DNA from: Dyadobacter sp. CY312
GTDB lineage: Bacteria; Bacteroidota; Bacteroidia; Cytophagales; Spirosomataceae
Direction of reading: 5' to 3'
NCBI RefSeq assembly: GCF_021390535.1
Contig: NZ_JAJUXG010000015.1
Coordinates: forward strand, 186,001-250,000
DNA: 64,000 nt
Position 1 is the stretch's first letter. Each line of letters opens with the position of its first letter. The notes below the pieces were generated by a model. It ran no database searches and had not been told where the DNA came from. It saw only the letters and a program-made list of their open reading frames with translations. Shown in pieces: positions 8,563-17,688 of this stretch. A program made the position numbers and the translations under genes.

Positions 8563-10479
8563 ATGTCTCCATCATTACTAGTCCTTATTCCGTTATTACC
8601 TCTCATCGGGTTCCTGGTGAACGGACTCGGATTTACCCGTATACCCAAAAGTTTGGTTGGGATCATTGGTACACTTGCCGTGTTGGGAAGTTTTGTTTTA
8701 TCATTGCTTACTTTCAACGCTTTTCTTGCAAGCGGAAGTCAGCCACTTATCGTTCCGCTTTTTGACTGGATTACCGTAGGAAGCCTCAACATTCCATTTT
8801 CTTTTCAGGTTGATCAGCTTTCGCTGCTGATGCTCCTCATCATAACCGGTGTAGGTTCGCTGATCCATATTTATTCAATCGGCTACATGCACCACGACCC
8901 GGGATTTGGTAAGTTTTTTGCTTATCTCAACCTGTTCCTTTTCTTCATGTTGCTACTGGTATTGGGTTCTAATTATGTGGTCATGTTTATCGGTTGGGAA
9001 GGCGTAGGACTTTGTTCTTATCTGCTTATCGGATTCTGGAATAAAAATACGAACTACAACAATGCCGCCCGCAAAGCATTCATTATGAACCGTGTGGGTG
9101 ACCTTGGCTTTTTGTTAGGGATTTTTACAATCATTACCACATTTGGCTCAGTTGAGTATCTGGAAGTATTCAGCAAAGCCTCAGAGTTTTCAATTGGTGA
9201 CCCGGTAATTATTGCCATTACAGCATTTCTGTTTATCGGAGCAATGGGAAAATCAGCACAGATACCTTTGTATACCTGGCTTCCTGACGCGATGGCTGGT
9301 CCAACTCCTGTATCGGCACTGATCCACGCTGCAACCATGGTAACAGCTGGTATTTACATGGTGATCCGCTCCAATGTCCTCTATTCCCTTGCACCATCCA
9401 CACTGGAAATCGTAGGCATAATAGGAGCCGCTACGGCATTGTTTGCTGCGTCGATTGGCCTTCTGCAAAATGATATTAAAAAGGTACTGGCTTATTCTAC
9501 TGTAAGTCAGCTTGGCTATATGTTTATGGGTCTGGGCGCAATGGCCTATTCGGCATCGATGTTCCATGTCATTACCCACGCGTTTTTCAAGGCATTATTG
9601 TTCCTTGGTGCAGGTAGCGTTATTCACGCCATGTCCGACGAACAAGATATCCGCTCGATGGGTGGTTTAAGAAAAAAACTTCCGGTTACCTTCATAACCT
9701 TTTTCATTGCAACCTGGGCTATTTCCGGTTTGCCGCCATTCTCGGGTTTCTTCTCCAAAGATGAAATTCTTGCGCATGTATTTGAACACAATAAATTGCT
9801 TTGGGTAATTGGTGTATTTGGTTCGGTAATGACCTCATTTTATATGTTCCGTTTGCTATTCCTTACGTTTTTCGGAACATTCAGAGGCACACATGAGCAG
9901 GAACATCACCTGCACGAATCTCCGGCTTCAATGACCATACCGCTGATTATCCTTGCAGTTCTTTCCGCAGTGGGTGGCGCAATTGGTGTTCCCGAAGCAT
10001 TACATGGCTCGCATCATCTGGCTGAATTCATGAGCCCGCTGTACGATGCGGCACGTCAGGTGAATCCGGCAGCGTTCCTTCCAACCACTTTGTCTCATTC
10101 CGAAGAATACCTGTTAATGGGTATTTCCGTAGCTGCTGCTGCAATTTCTGCCATAGTTGCTTATGTGATGTACGTTCAGAAAGCATCGGTACCAGCTCCT
10201 GATTCTGAGGAAAAATCGGCATTACAAAATTTGATATACAACAAATATTATGTTGATGAATTGTATGACAATGTTTTTGTGAAGCCTACAAAAACACTTT
10301 CCAACGCATTTTACAGTTTCGGAGAATTTTTCGTCGATCTGTTTGTCAATGGAGCTGCCCGTTTAATTCGTTTTCTCGCTTCGCTGCTTCGTAAAACGCA
10401 AACAGGATCAACCGGCGATTACGTATTTGCGATGGTTTTGGGCATTGTCGTGATCTTGTTCTGGAAGCTGTTACTTTGA
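8563..10479 (+). CDS. nuoL: NADH-quinone oxidoreductase subunit L
   Basis: 638 residues, a normal NuoL length, with about 16 membrane segments. The Mrp-antiporter-like core is clear: GWEGVGLCSYLLIGFW, KAFIMNRVGDLGFLLG, AQIPLYTWLPDAMAGPTPVSA, HAATMVTAGIYM and HAFFKALLFLGAGSVIHA, which contain the key Lys and His residues of the proton path. The C-terminus has the long lateral helix region. It is the distal proton pump of Complex I in the inner membrane, second gene of nuoKLMN. Confidence 0.96.
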   Translation: MSPSLLVLIPLLPLIGFLVNGLGFTRIPKSLVGIIGTLAVLGSFVLSLLTFNAFLASGSQPLIVPLFDWITVGSLNIPFSFQVDQLSLLMLLIITGVGSLIHIYSIGYMHHDPGFGKFFAYLNLFLFFMLLLVLGSNYVVMFIGWEGVGLCSYLLIGFWNKNTNYNNAARKAFIMNRVGDLGFLLGIFTIITTFGSVEYLEVFSKASEFSIGDPVIIAITAFLFIGAMGKSAQIPLYTWLPDAMAGPTPVSALIHAATMVTAGIYMVIRSNVLYSLAPSTLEIVGIIGAATALFAASIGLLQNDIKKVLAYSTVSQLGYMFMGLGAMAYSASMFHVITHAFFKALLFLGAGSVIHAMSDEQDIRSMGGLRKKLPVTFITFFIATWAISGLPPFSGFFSKDEILAHVFEHNKLLWVIGVFGSVMTSFYMFRLLFLTFFGTFRGTHEQEHHLHESPASMTIPLIILAVLSAVGGAIGVPEALHGSHHLAEFMSPLYDAARQVNPAAFLPTTLSHSEEYLLMGISVAAAAISAIVAYVMYVQKASVPAPDSEEKSALQNLIYNKYYVDELYDNVFVKPTKTLSNAFYSFGEFFVDLFVNGAARLIRFLASLLRKTQTGSTGDYVFAMVLGIVVILFWKLLL

Positions 10480-10524
10480 TATTTATACCGTTCACCATCT
10501 GTTGCTGACCGTTGACTTGAAAAT

Positions 10525-11970
10525 ATGCTTACTCTTCTTTTAATACTAATACCTATTGCGGCCGCTGTTCTTACATTGGCTACCGGTGCACGCCTTGCCA
10601 AACAGGTTGCGTTGATCGGAGGCCTTGCAGAATTGGGGCTTGCAGTTTTTGTGTGGTCTCAGTTTGACCCATCTGCCGGATCCCAGTTTGCATTCAAATA
10701 CCACTGGCTTCAGTCCGCAGGAATATCTTTTGCCGGAGGAATCGACGGTATAAGCATGGTTCTGGTATTGCTAACCGCTTTTTTGACGCCGTTCATTATC
10801 CTTTCCGCATTCGGACATGACTACAAAAACAGTGCTACATTTTATTCCCTGATTCTTTTCATGGAAGCAGCACTGATCGGCGTATTTACTGCAACAGATG
10901 CTTTCCTTTTCTATCTGTTCTTTGAAGCAGCACTTATTCCGGTATACTTCCTTGCAGCAGTTTGGGGTGGAGAAAACAGAGCAAAAGTTACTTTCAAGTT
11001 TTTTATATACACCATGTTCGGAAGTTTGTTCATGCTTGTGGCATTGGTATATCTGTATTATCAAACACCCGGAACGCACACTTCGGAACTTACAGCATTT
11101 TACAATCTTCAATTAAGCGCACATTCACAGGGATTCATTTTCTGGGCATTCTTTATTGCCTTTGCAATTAAAATGCCATTGTTTCCTTTCCATACCTGGC
11201 AACCGGATACATATACCGAATCTCCAACACAGGCGACTATGTTACTCTCAGGAATTATGTTGAAAATGGGGGTTTACGGATTGATTCGTTTATTACTACC
11301 GATCGTTCCGCTGGGTGTTGAAACCTGGGGGATACTGGCAGTCATTCTGTCTGTGATCGGGATCATTTATGGTTCGATCATTGCGATTCAACAGCGTGAT
11401 ATGAAAAGACTGGTTGCATATTCTTCTTTTGCACACGTTGGATTAATGTCCGCGGGAGTCTTCTCTGTATCTGCTAATGGTCTTCAAGGTGCCATGGTTC
11501 AAATGCTTGCACACGGAATCAACGTTGTTGGAATGTTCTATATCGTTGATCTCATTCAGGCACGTACCAAAACGCGTTACCTTGACCAACTTGGTGGCAT
11601 TTCACAATCTTCGCCTCAGTTCAGCGTCTATTTCATGATATTGTTATTGGGTAGCGTGGCTCTGCCACTTACCAATGGTTTCCCAGGTGAATTTTTGCTG
11701 CTTTCGGGCGTTTTCAACTATAACGCATGGCTGGGAGCAATAGCCGGATTGACGATCATTTTGGGGTCCGTTTACATGCTTCGCCTGTACCAAAAATCAA
11801 TGTTTGGACAAAAATCCAACTGGGTTGAAGGCTTTAAGGACTTAACTCTGAGTGAAAGTTTGATACTTATACCACTGGTTGTGATGGTTTTCTGGATCGG
11901 AATTTTTCCAAATACTTTCCTTAAAATTTCAGAGCCTGCGGTAAACCAGATTTTACAGATCATAAATTAA
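10525..11970 (+). CDS. nuoM: NADH-quinone oxidoreductase subunit M
   Basis: 481 residues, about 14 membrane helices. The signature segments are FYLFFEAALIPVYFL (with the conserved Glu), KMPLFPFHTWQPDTYTESPTQ, DMKRLVAYSSFAHVGLM and AHGINVVGMFYIVD. It is the middle antiporter-like proton pump subunit of Complex I. Spaced 45 nt from nuoL and 85 nt from nuoN; all read in one direction with no terminator between. Confidence 0.96.
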   Translation: MLTLLLILIPIAAAVLTLATGARLAKQVALIGGLAELGLAVFVWSQFDPSAGSQFAFKYHWLQSAGISFAGGIDGISMVLVLLTAFLTPFIILSAFGHDYKNSATFYSLILFMEAALIGVFTATDAFLFYLFFEAALIPVYFLAAVWGGENRAKVTFKFFIYTMFGSLFMLVALVYLYYQTPGTHTSELTAFYNLQLSAHSQGFIFWAFFIAFAIKMPLFPFHTWQPDTYTESPTQATMLLSGIMLKMGVYGLIRLLLPIVPLGVETWGILAVILSVIGIIYGSIIAIQQRDMKRLVAYSSFAHVGLMSAGVFSVSANGLQGAMVQMLAHGINVVGMFYIVDLIQARTKTRYLDQLGGISQSSPQFSVYFMILLLGSVALPLTNGFPGEFLLLSGVFNYNAWLGAIAGLTIILGSVYMLRLYQKSMFGQKSNWVEGFKDLTLSESLILIPLVVMVFWIGIFPNTFLKISEPAVNQILQIIN

Positions 11971-12055
11971 TCCTGCTTTGCGGATTAAAATTAATAATAG
12001 CTAAGGTCGATAGTTCAATAGCTAAAACACAGTGACAAACGATAATAAGTAATAT

Positions 12056-13453
12056 ATGTATCCCATTGTATTGTTGTCAGTTTTTGGAATCGCATCACTC
12101 TTTTTAGGGTTCTCGAAATCTAAGAACATCCTTTTGCCATCCGTACTTTTGTTCCTGGCACTCGCGCTGGCAGGAAACTTTATCGACTGGAATCAGGGCC
12201 AATTGCTTTATTTCTATGACATGCTACGGGTCAATAACCTAACTATGGCATTCAACGGGATCGTTTTGGTTTCTGCCTTTATGATTGTCGCAATATCTGG
12301 TGGTTTTCAGGACAATGCGGATTCGGAACCTGCGGAATATTATGGACTAATGCTCTTTTCTCTGGTGGGTGCTATCATGATGATTGGTTTTGAACACCTG
12401 ATCATGCTTTTTATCGGGGTAGAAATACTCTCAGTTGCGATGTATGTACTTACAGGAAGCAACAAACGAAACCTGAGATCCAATGAAGCTGCATTGAAGT
12501 ACTTTCTGATGGGTGCATTTGCGACAGGTTTTATGCTTTTTGGAATGGCTCTTCTTTATGGAGCCACAGGTTCTTTTAGTCTTACTCAGATACAATCATT
12601 CGTATTGACATCGCATGTAGCATCGCCTTCCTACATCCTTTATGCGGGGCTATTGCTTCTGCTGATAGGAATGTTGTTTAAAGTATCTGCCGCACCCTTC
12701 CACTTCTGGACTCCGGATGTATATGAAGGTGCGCCAACGATCTTCACCGCATTTATGTCAACTGTGGTAAAAACAGCTGGTTTTGCAGCTATATATCGTC
12801 TGTTAGATCATTCGTTCACCAGTATTTACAGCTATTGGTGGATCGTAGTTGCCGCAATAACAGTACTTACGCTCATGGTAGGGAATATTGGAGCAACCAG
12901 CCAGAACAGCTTTAAAAGAATGCTTGCCTATTCGGGTATATCCCATGCAGGGTATCTGCTTATTGCAGTTACGGCGCTTTCAAAGCCATCACAAAATGCA
13001 ATTGTGTTTTACTCTCTTGCTTATTCACTTGCAACGATTTGTGCATTTGCAGTATTGATGCTGGTTTCCAAAGAGAACACTTTGGAAGGGCAACCCGATG
13101 AACGCTATGACGCCTTCAATGGTCTTGCTAAAAATAACCCGTTTCTGGCATTTGTGCTTACAGTTTCCATGTTATCGCTCGCGGGAATTCCATTAACTGC
13201 CGGTTTCTGGGGTAAATTTATGGTTTTCACAAGCGCCGCTGACAGAGGTATTATCTGGATTACGGTGATTGCCGTACTGATGTCAACAGTTGGTATTTAC
13301 TACTATTTCCGTGTCATTATCGCTTCTTATTTAAGAGATGGAAATGTTGTTAAGATAAGGGTAGCGCCATTTTTCCAGGTTATTCTTGTTTTAGCTACTT
13401 TTCTCACTCTGCTTTTTGGCATTGCTCCCGGGCTCCTGGAAGGACTTATCTAA
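12056..13453 (+). CDS. nuoN: NADH-quinone oxidoreductase subunit N
   Basis: 465 residues, about 14 membrane helices. Motifs: GVEILSVAMYVLTG (conserved Glu), SNEAALKYFLMGAFATGFMLFG, KVSAAPFHFWTPDVYEGAPT and FKRMLAYSGISHAGYLL. It is the third antiporter-like subunit of Complex I and the last gene of the operon; a strong terminator follows 30 nt after the stop. Confidence 0.96.
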   Translation: MYPIVLLSVFGIASLFLGFSKSKNILLPSVLLFLALALAGNFIDWNQGQLLYFYDMLRVNNLTMAFNGIVLVSAFMIVAISGGFQDNADSEPAEYYGLMLFSLVGAIMMIGFEHLIMLFIGVEILSVAMYVLTGSNKRNLRSNEAALKYFLMGAFATGFMLFGMALLYGATGSFSLTQIQSFVLTSHVASPSYILYAGLLLLLIGMLFKVSAAPFHFWTPDVYEGAPTIFTAFMSTVVKTAGFAAIYRLLDHSFTSIYSYWWIVVAAITVLTLMVGNIGATSQNSFKRMLAYSGISHAGYLLIAVTALSKPSQNAIVFYSLAYSLATICAFAVLMLVSKENTLEGQPDERYDAFNGLAKNNPFLAFVLTVSMLSLAGIPLTAGFWGKFMVFTSAADRGIIWITVIAVLMSTVGIYYYFRVIIASYLRDGNVVKIRVAPFFQVILVLATFLTLLFGIAPGLLEGLI

Positions 13454-13482
13454 CGGTTAAAAAAAATTTCGTTTTTTGTAAG

Positions 13483-13515
13483 AGAGGGTTGTACACGCGT
13501 ACAGCCCTCTTTTTT
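13483..13515 (+). terminator. Intrinsic terminator of nuoKLMN
   Basis: A 12-bp stem AGAGGGTTGTAC / GTACAGCCCTCT with one G-U pair and a 4-nt loop, followed directly by a run of Ts. Confidence 0.9.
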
Positions 13516-13615
13516 GTGACCAATTCCCATTCTTGCGTATACATACCAGCCTGAACATGAGGTTGGTTATAAACCGACCTTGTTTCACATTTTTACACAC
13601 ATCCCTCCTGTAATC

Positions 13616-14659
13616 ATGGAACAACTACTTTTACGCGAAAAGATTACTCTTGATTCAGCAAACATTGAGAAGTATATTCTTAAAAAGAAAGCACTGATTA
13701 CAGGCGCAGCAGGATCAATAGGCAGTGAATTGCTTAAACAACTTATTGCCTTTGATACTGCTCAATTACTTGCAATTGATCAAAATGAAGCAGGGATTCA
13801 CACCCTGCAATCAACCTACCGAAGCCATCCCAATGTAACTCCCCTACTCGCTGATGTTACCGACTCAGAAGAAATGGAGAGAATATTCCAGGACTTTCGC
13901 CCACAGATAATATTTCACGCAGCTGCCTACAAACATGTCACCCTACTGGAAGCCCAACCACACACCGCAGTTAAAAACAATACAATTGCCACTAAAATAT
14001 TGGCCGATCTAGCCGTTGAAAATGGGATCGAAAAATTCATTTTCATCTCAACTGACAAAGCTGTGAACCCTATAAGTATTATGGGGATGTCGAAACGTAT
14101 TTCAGAACTTTACCTGCTATCGCTAAGCGAAAAACAAATTGCAACACAGTTTGTCATAACACGTTTTGGAAATGTGCTGGGATCATCTGGTTCTGTTGTC
14201 CCTATATTCAATAGACACATTGAATTAAATGAGCCCGTTCCGGTAACTCATCCGGCGGCAACCCGCTATTTCATGACCGCATGCGAAGCTGCACAACTTG
14301 TTTTAGAATCCGTCTCAGTAGGTCGCGGTGGTGATATCATGATTTTTGACATGGGACAACCATTGTTAATTCTGGATCTTGCATACCGGCTGGGTAAGCT
14401 ACATCATTCTAAAACAGGAAAGGTGATCGAAATTCGTTTTATTGGCTTACAGCCAGGTGAAAAGATGCACGAAGAACTATCTCATTCGTATGAAAAAGAG
14501 GTCCGGAATCATGCAGGTAAAATGAAAGTGTTACGCACAGATCATGGGCATTTGCCAAAAATTTATAAGGAGATAGGTTTGTTACACGATAAACTTGCTA
14601 CGATTGTGAAACCTGATCAGCTCAATGAAATTCTCAGGAATATCTTCGGTATACATTAA
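13616..14659 (+). CDS. Nucleotide-sugar epimerase/dehydratase, CapD/WbpM type, short soluble form
   Basis: 347 residues from ATG 13616 (a TTG at 13580 would add 12 unlikely residues). It is an extended SDR fold: TGAAGSIGSELL binds NAD(P) at about 28, then AAAYKHVTLLE and the catalytic segment STDKAVNP...MGMSK. The active-site Tyr is replaced by Met156 (SxxMxxxK, with Ser145/Thr146 and Lys160), the substitution known from WbpM-like UDP-sugar 4,6-dehydratases. Those large homologues carry four membrane helices and this one has none. It probably makes a 4-keto-6-deoxy sugar for surface polysaccharide. No glycan cluster surrounds it, so the substrate is open. Confidence 0.85.
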   Translation: MEQLLLREKITLDSANIEKYILKKKALITGAAGSIGSELLKQLIAFDTAQLLAIDQNEAGIHTLQSTYRSHPNVTPLLADVTDSEEMERIFQDFRPQIIFHAAAYKHVTLLEAQPHTAVKNNTIATKILADLAVENGIEKFIFISTDKAVNPISIMGMSKRISELYLLSLSEKQIATQFVITRFGNVLGSSGSVVPIFNRHIELNEPVPVTHPAATRYFMTACEAAQLVLESVSVGRGGDIMIFDMGQPLLILDLAYRLGKLHHSKTGKVIEIRFIGLQPGEKMHEELSHSYEKEVRNHAGKMKVLRTDHGHLPKIYKEIGLLHDKLATIVKPDQLNEILRNIFGIH

Positions 14660-15148
14660 ACAGGTCCGGTGTAACCTATTTTTGCAATAAAACTGACCCG
14701 GAAATAATTCTTACTTCATCGTGCGCAAAGGATTCTAATAGAATTCTAATACTTAAATGCTGTTATATCTTGCCCAAATTCTGGTAATTAGCATGGTACA
14801 ATTGGCTTTTGTAAATTAGCTGTTCCTAGATTCTAATTTAACGGAATAAGGTAAAATTATGATTTGGTCCGATAGATAAAGTCTCGGGTAAAATTATCAA
14901 AAACCTAAGGTTGGAAATGAAGGAACATAATTGCACCTTTCTATGTTAATCGTCCAATTAATGATCATAAAATATAATATTTACAAGAAAATAAACACAC
15001 TTAAATTGGCCTTCAAAGTTTTTCAATCAAAAAAAATAACTAGTTTTGTGTAATGGCGAAATGTGCAGTAGTTTCTTTGATGCGTTATAATTGAGCCCGG
15101 CCACATTTACTTTACGCTCCATAGTATTATAAATTCAATACCACAAGA
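14660..15148 (+). other. 489-nt AT-rich intergenic region
   Basis: No coding region is supported. Three copies of ATTCTAAT occur (14732-14739, 14743-14750, 14830-14837); the first lies in the near-palindrome ATTCTAATAGAAT (14732-14744). A possible promoter for the hydrolase gene lies at the right end (15018-15048). Otherwise nothing was recognised. Confidence 0.5.
15018..15048 (+). promoter_or_regulatory. Possible promoter of the alpha/beta hydrolase gene
   Basis: TAGTTTTG at 15041-15048 matches TAnnTTTG exactly. The -33 side is a weak T-rich GTTTTTC at about 15018-15024. It would give a leader of roughly 95 nt. Confidence 0.4.
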
Positions 15149-15922
15149 ATGAAATATTCAGTGCATTCCGAAGGCAAGTTTCAATTCATCGATGAAGGAA
15201 AGGGCGAAACGTTATTGCTTTTGCATGGTCTTTTCGGTGCTTTAAGTAACTGGGATGGGATAATTGATTATTTCTCCAATCGTTACCGGGTCATAATTCC
15301 TTTACTTCCAATATATGAATTGCCCCCACGAGAGGCAGGTTTAGAGGCATTGCTTTCTTTTCTTGAAGAGTTTGTAGCCTTTAAAAATCTGAATAACGTT
15401 ACTGTAATCGGAAATTCCCTAGGAGGGCACATCGGATTATTGTACACTTTAAAAAATCAGGATAATGTTCATAAGCTGGTACTAACCGGTAGCTCCGGTC
15501 TTTTTGAAAATTCGATGGGAGGCTCGTTTCCAAAACGCGGGAGTTACGACTACATCCGCGAACGCGTAGCTTACACATTCTACGATCCGGCAGTTGCTAC
15601 GAAGGATCTTGTAGACGAAGTTTTTGAAACCACTTCCAGCATTCCAAAGTGTATGAGTATTGTAGGAATCGCGAAATCGGCTCAACGTCATAACCTCGCC
15701 AAAGACCTGCATGAAATAAAAGTTCCAACCCTTTTGGTATGGGGACTGAACGACACGATCACTCCACCTCATGTAGGTTACGAGTTTAACAGACTGATAG
15801 CAGATTCTGAGTTATATTTCATTGATCAATGTTGCCATGCACCCATGATGGAACATCCTCATGAATTTAACATTATATTAGAAAGCTTTTTAGAAAAACA
15901 TGTTTCTGTTTCCGCAGCATAA
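15149..15922 (+). CDS. Alpha/beta hydrolase
   Basis: 257 residues. An alpha/beta-hydrolase fold with the oxyanion-hole motif LLLHGLFGALSNW near the N-terminus, the nucleophile elbow GNSLGGH (Ser about 90), the acid in VWGLNDTITPP (Asp about 199) and a His in the C-terminal CCHAPMMEHP. No signal peptide, so it is cytoplasmic. The substrate cannot be read from the sequence; the protein resembles esterase and BioH/MhpC-like groups. A strong terminator follows, separating it from the CBS gene. Confidence 0.85.
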   Translation: MKYSVHSEGKFQFIDEGKGETLLLLHGLFGALSNWDGIIDYFSNRYRVIIPLLPIYELPPREAGLEALLSFLEEFVAFKNLNNVTVIGNSLGGHIGLLYTLKNQDNVHKLVLTGSSGLFENSMGGSFPKRGSYDYIRERVAYTFYDPAVATKDLVDEVFETTSSIPKCMSIVGIAKSAQRHNLAKDLHEIKVPTLLVWGLNDTITPPHVGYEFNRLIADSELYFIDQCCHAPMMEHPHEFNIILESFLEKHVSVSAA

Positions 15923-15928
15923 CATTTT

Positions 15929-15953
15929 AAAGAGCCTTCGGGGCTCTTTTTTC
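15929..15953 (+). terminator. Intrinsic terminator after the hydrolase gene
   Basis: AAAGAGCC / GGCTCTTT stem around a TTCGG loop, followed by a T-rich tract. Confidence 0.9.
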
Positions 15954-16030
15954 TTTTTTAAGCTTTTATTTTTTTGACATTTGACACATACTTAGTTTTT
16001 TTATACATTAGACAAATTAGAATTTCAAAT

Positions 16031-16702
16031 ATGCTGGCAGCTACGCTTATAAATCCGATGATCCCTGTGCTGAAACTTACCGATCAGGTAAGCACGGCAT
16101 TGGATTGGATGGATGAATTCCGTACGAGTCAACTTATTGTAACCGACGCCGGTATATACAAAGGCATTGTCTCACAGGACATTTTGTTTGATATTCCGGA
16201 CAGTTCTGATTCCCTTGCCCGGGTCATTATCCAACATGAAGATATATTTGCCTCAGAAGATCAACATCCTTATGAACTTCTCAGACTTGTTAATCAATTC
16301 GGATTGCTGATCATTCCAGTTGTACACGATGGAAAGATACTTTCCGGAAGCATTCTGGTAAATGATCTTGTAGAGCAGTTTGTAAACGAACTCGGGGTGC
16401 AGGAAAAAGGAGCCGTACTGGTTCTTAAAATTGCTGAAAGAGATTACTCGCTTGCTGAAATAAGCAGACTTATTGAGTCAAACGGAACAAAAGTTTTAAG
16501 TAGTTATTATTCTTCATCCGAAGCTGCTCATCCACTGCAGGAATCAAGATTAACACTTAAACTAAACCGAACACATATTACCCCCATCATTGCCACGCTT
16601 GAACGCTTTGGCTACGACATTGTCGAAGCTCATGCCAACGATCCCATTGAAAGCGTAGATCAGGAGCGCCTGGATATGCTGCTGCGCTACCTTGCCACCT
16701 AA
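16031..16702 (+). CDS. CBS-domain protein with a C-terminal ACT-like domain
   Basis: 223 residues from ATG 16031; the TTG at 15974 is rejected. Residues about 5-125 form a CBS pair (NPMIPVLKLTDQVSTALDWM...SQLIVTDAGIYKGIVS, then RLVNQFGLLIIPVVHDGKILSGSI). Residues about 135-215 (KGAVLVLKIAERDYSLAEI...) look like an ACT-type regulatory fold. Probably a small cytoplasmic adenylate- or metabolite-sensing protein. It lies 89 nt upstream of nadK in the same direction and may be cotranscribed. No catalytic domain. Confidence 0.8.
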   Translation: MLAATLINPMIPVLKLTDQVSTALDWMDEFRTSQLIVTDAGIYKGIVSQDILFDIPDSSDSLARVIIQHEDIFASEDQHPYELLRLVNQFGLLIIPVVHDGKILSGSILVNDLVEQFVNELGVQEKGAVLVLKIAERDYSLAEISRLIESNGTKVLSSYYSSSEAAHPLQESRLTLKLNRTHITPIIATLERFGYDIVEAHANDPIESVDQERLDMLLRYLAT

Positions 16703-16791
16703 TAGTCCTGCACTAAATACCGCTTCATATTTGAATCGGTGCATTTGTCGTGTATCTTTCGGAAGAAACAAGATGACTTACTTTTTCTTTC

Positions 16792-17661
16792 ATGAAAATA
16801 GCAATTCACGGACGTAATTTTAATGAGTCCGCACGTCCGTTTATTGAGAGTATGTTCAATGAACTGGCAAGAAGAGAGGTTGATGTGCAACTATCGCAGG
16901 CATTCCGCACCTTTCTCGATCAGCAAGGCATACAGCATCAGACCACACTGGTATACGAAAAACCCGAAGAGCTTTACGATGCAAGACTGGTTGTGAGCAT
17001 GGGCGGAGATGGCACCTTACTCGAAACAATATCACACGTTGGAGCCAGGGAAATCCCGGCAATTGGAGTCAATGTAGGCCGGTTGGGTTTTCTGGCAACG
17101 GTTTCTCCCGAAAGAATTTCTGACATGATTACGGCGCTCGACAATGGGCAATTCCGTATTGATGAACGTACGCTTGTAGCATTGGATGCTGACCTCTTTG
17201 ATGGCCTTAATTTTGGTTTAAATGATTTTACAATCACCAAAACAGATACCTCATCCATGATTACAGTCCATACGTATCTCAACGATGAATTTCTGAATTC
17301 TTATTGGGCCGATGGACTTATCATCTCAACACCTACGGGTTCCACCGGTTATTCACTTAGTTGTGGAGGCCCTGTGTTGGTGCCGCATTCTCAAAACTTT
17401 ATAGTCACGCCAATAAGTCCGCATAATCTGAATGTACGCCCGCTCGTACTTGAAGATACCGCTGTACTGAGACTTGAAGTGAAGAGCAGAAGTAATAACT
17501 TTTTGATCTCATTGGACGCACGCTCACGCGTAGTCGACGAGAATACACTGCTCACCATTAGAAAAGCCCATTTCAGAGCCCGTCTGATTAAGATGCTCGA
17601 CGATAGTTTCCTGAATACTTTGCGCAGCAAATTGTCATGGGGATTGGACATGCGGAATTGA
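16792..17661 (+). CDS. nadK: NAD kinase
   Basis: 289 residues. It shows the family pattern GGDGT (71-75, with catalytic Asp73), NVGRLGFLAT, the SPTGSTGYSLSCGGP nucleotide-binding motif at about 181-195, and ITPISPHNLNVRPLV. It phosphorylates NAD to NADP in the cytoplasm using ATP or polyphosphate. It sits between a CBS gene and the dipeptide epimerase, which starts 27 nt after the stop. Confidence 0.95.
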   Translation: MKIAIHGRNFNESARPFIESMFNELARREVDVQLSQAFRTFLDQQGIQHQTTLVYEKPEELYDARLVVSMGGDGTLLETISHVGAREIPAIGVNVGRLGFLATVSPERISDMITALDNGQFRIDERTLVALDADLFDGLNFGLNDFTITKTDTSSMITVHTYLNDEFLNSYWADGLIISTPTGSTGYSLSCGGPVLVPHSQNFIVTPISPHNLNVRPLVLEDTAVLRLEVKSRSNNFLISLDARSRVVDENTLLTIRKAHFRARLIKMLDDSFLNTLRSKLSWGLDMRN

Positions 17662-17688
17662 CGCCATTTTTATAATTACTGACACGAT

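Noticed and set aside
15981-16007. TTGACA and TATACA upstream of the CBS gene
   Set aside because: The spacing is 15 bp, and this classical sigma-70 form is not the promoter type seen elsewhere in the window.
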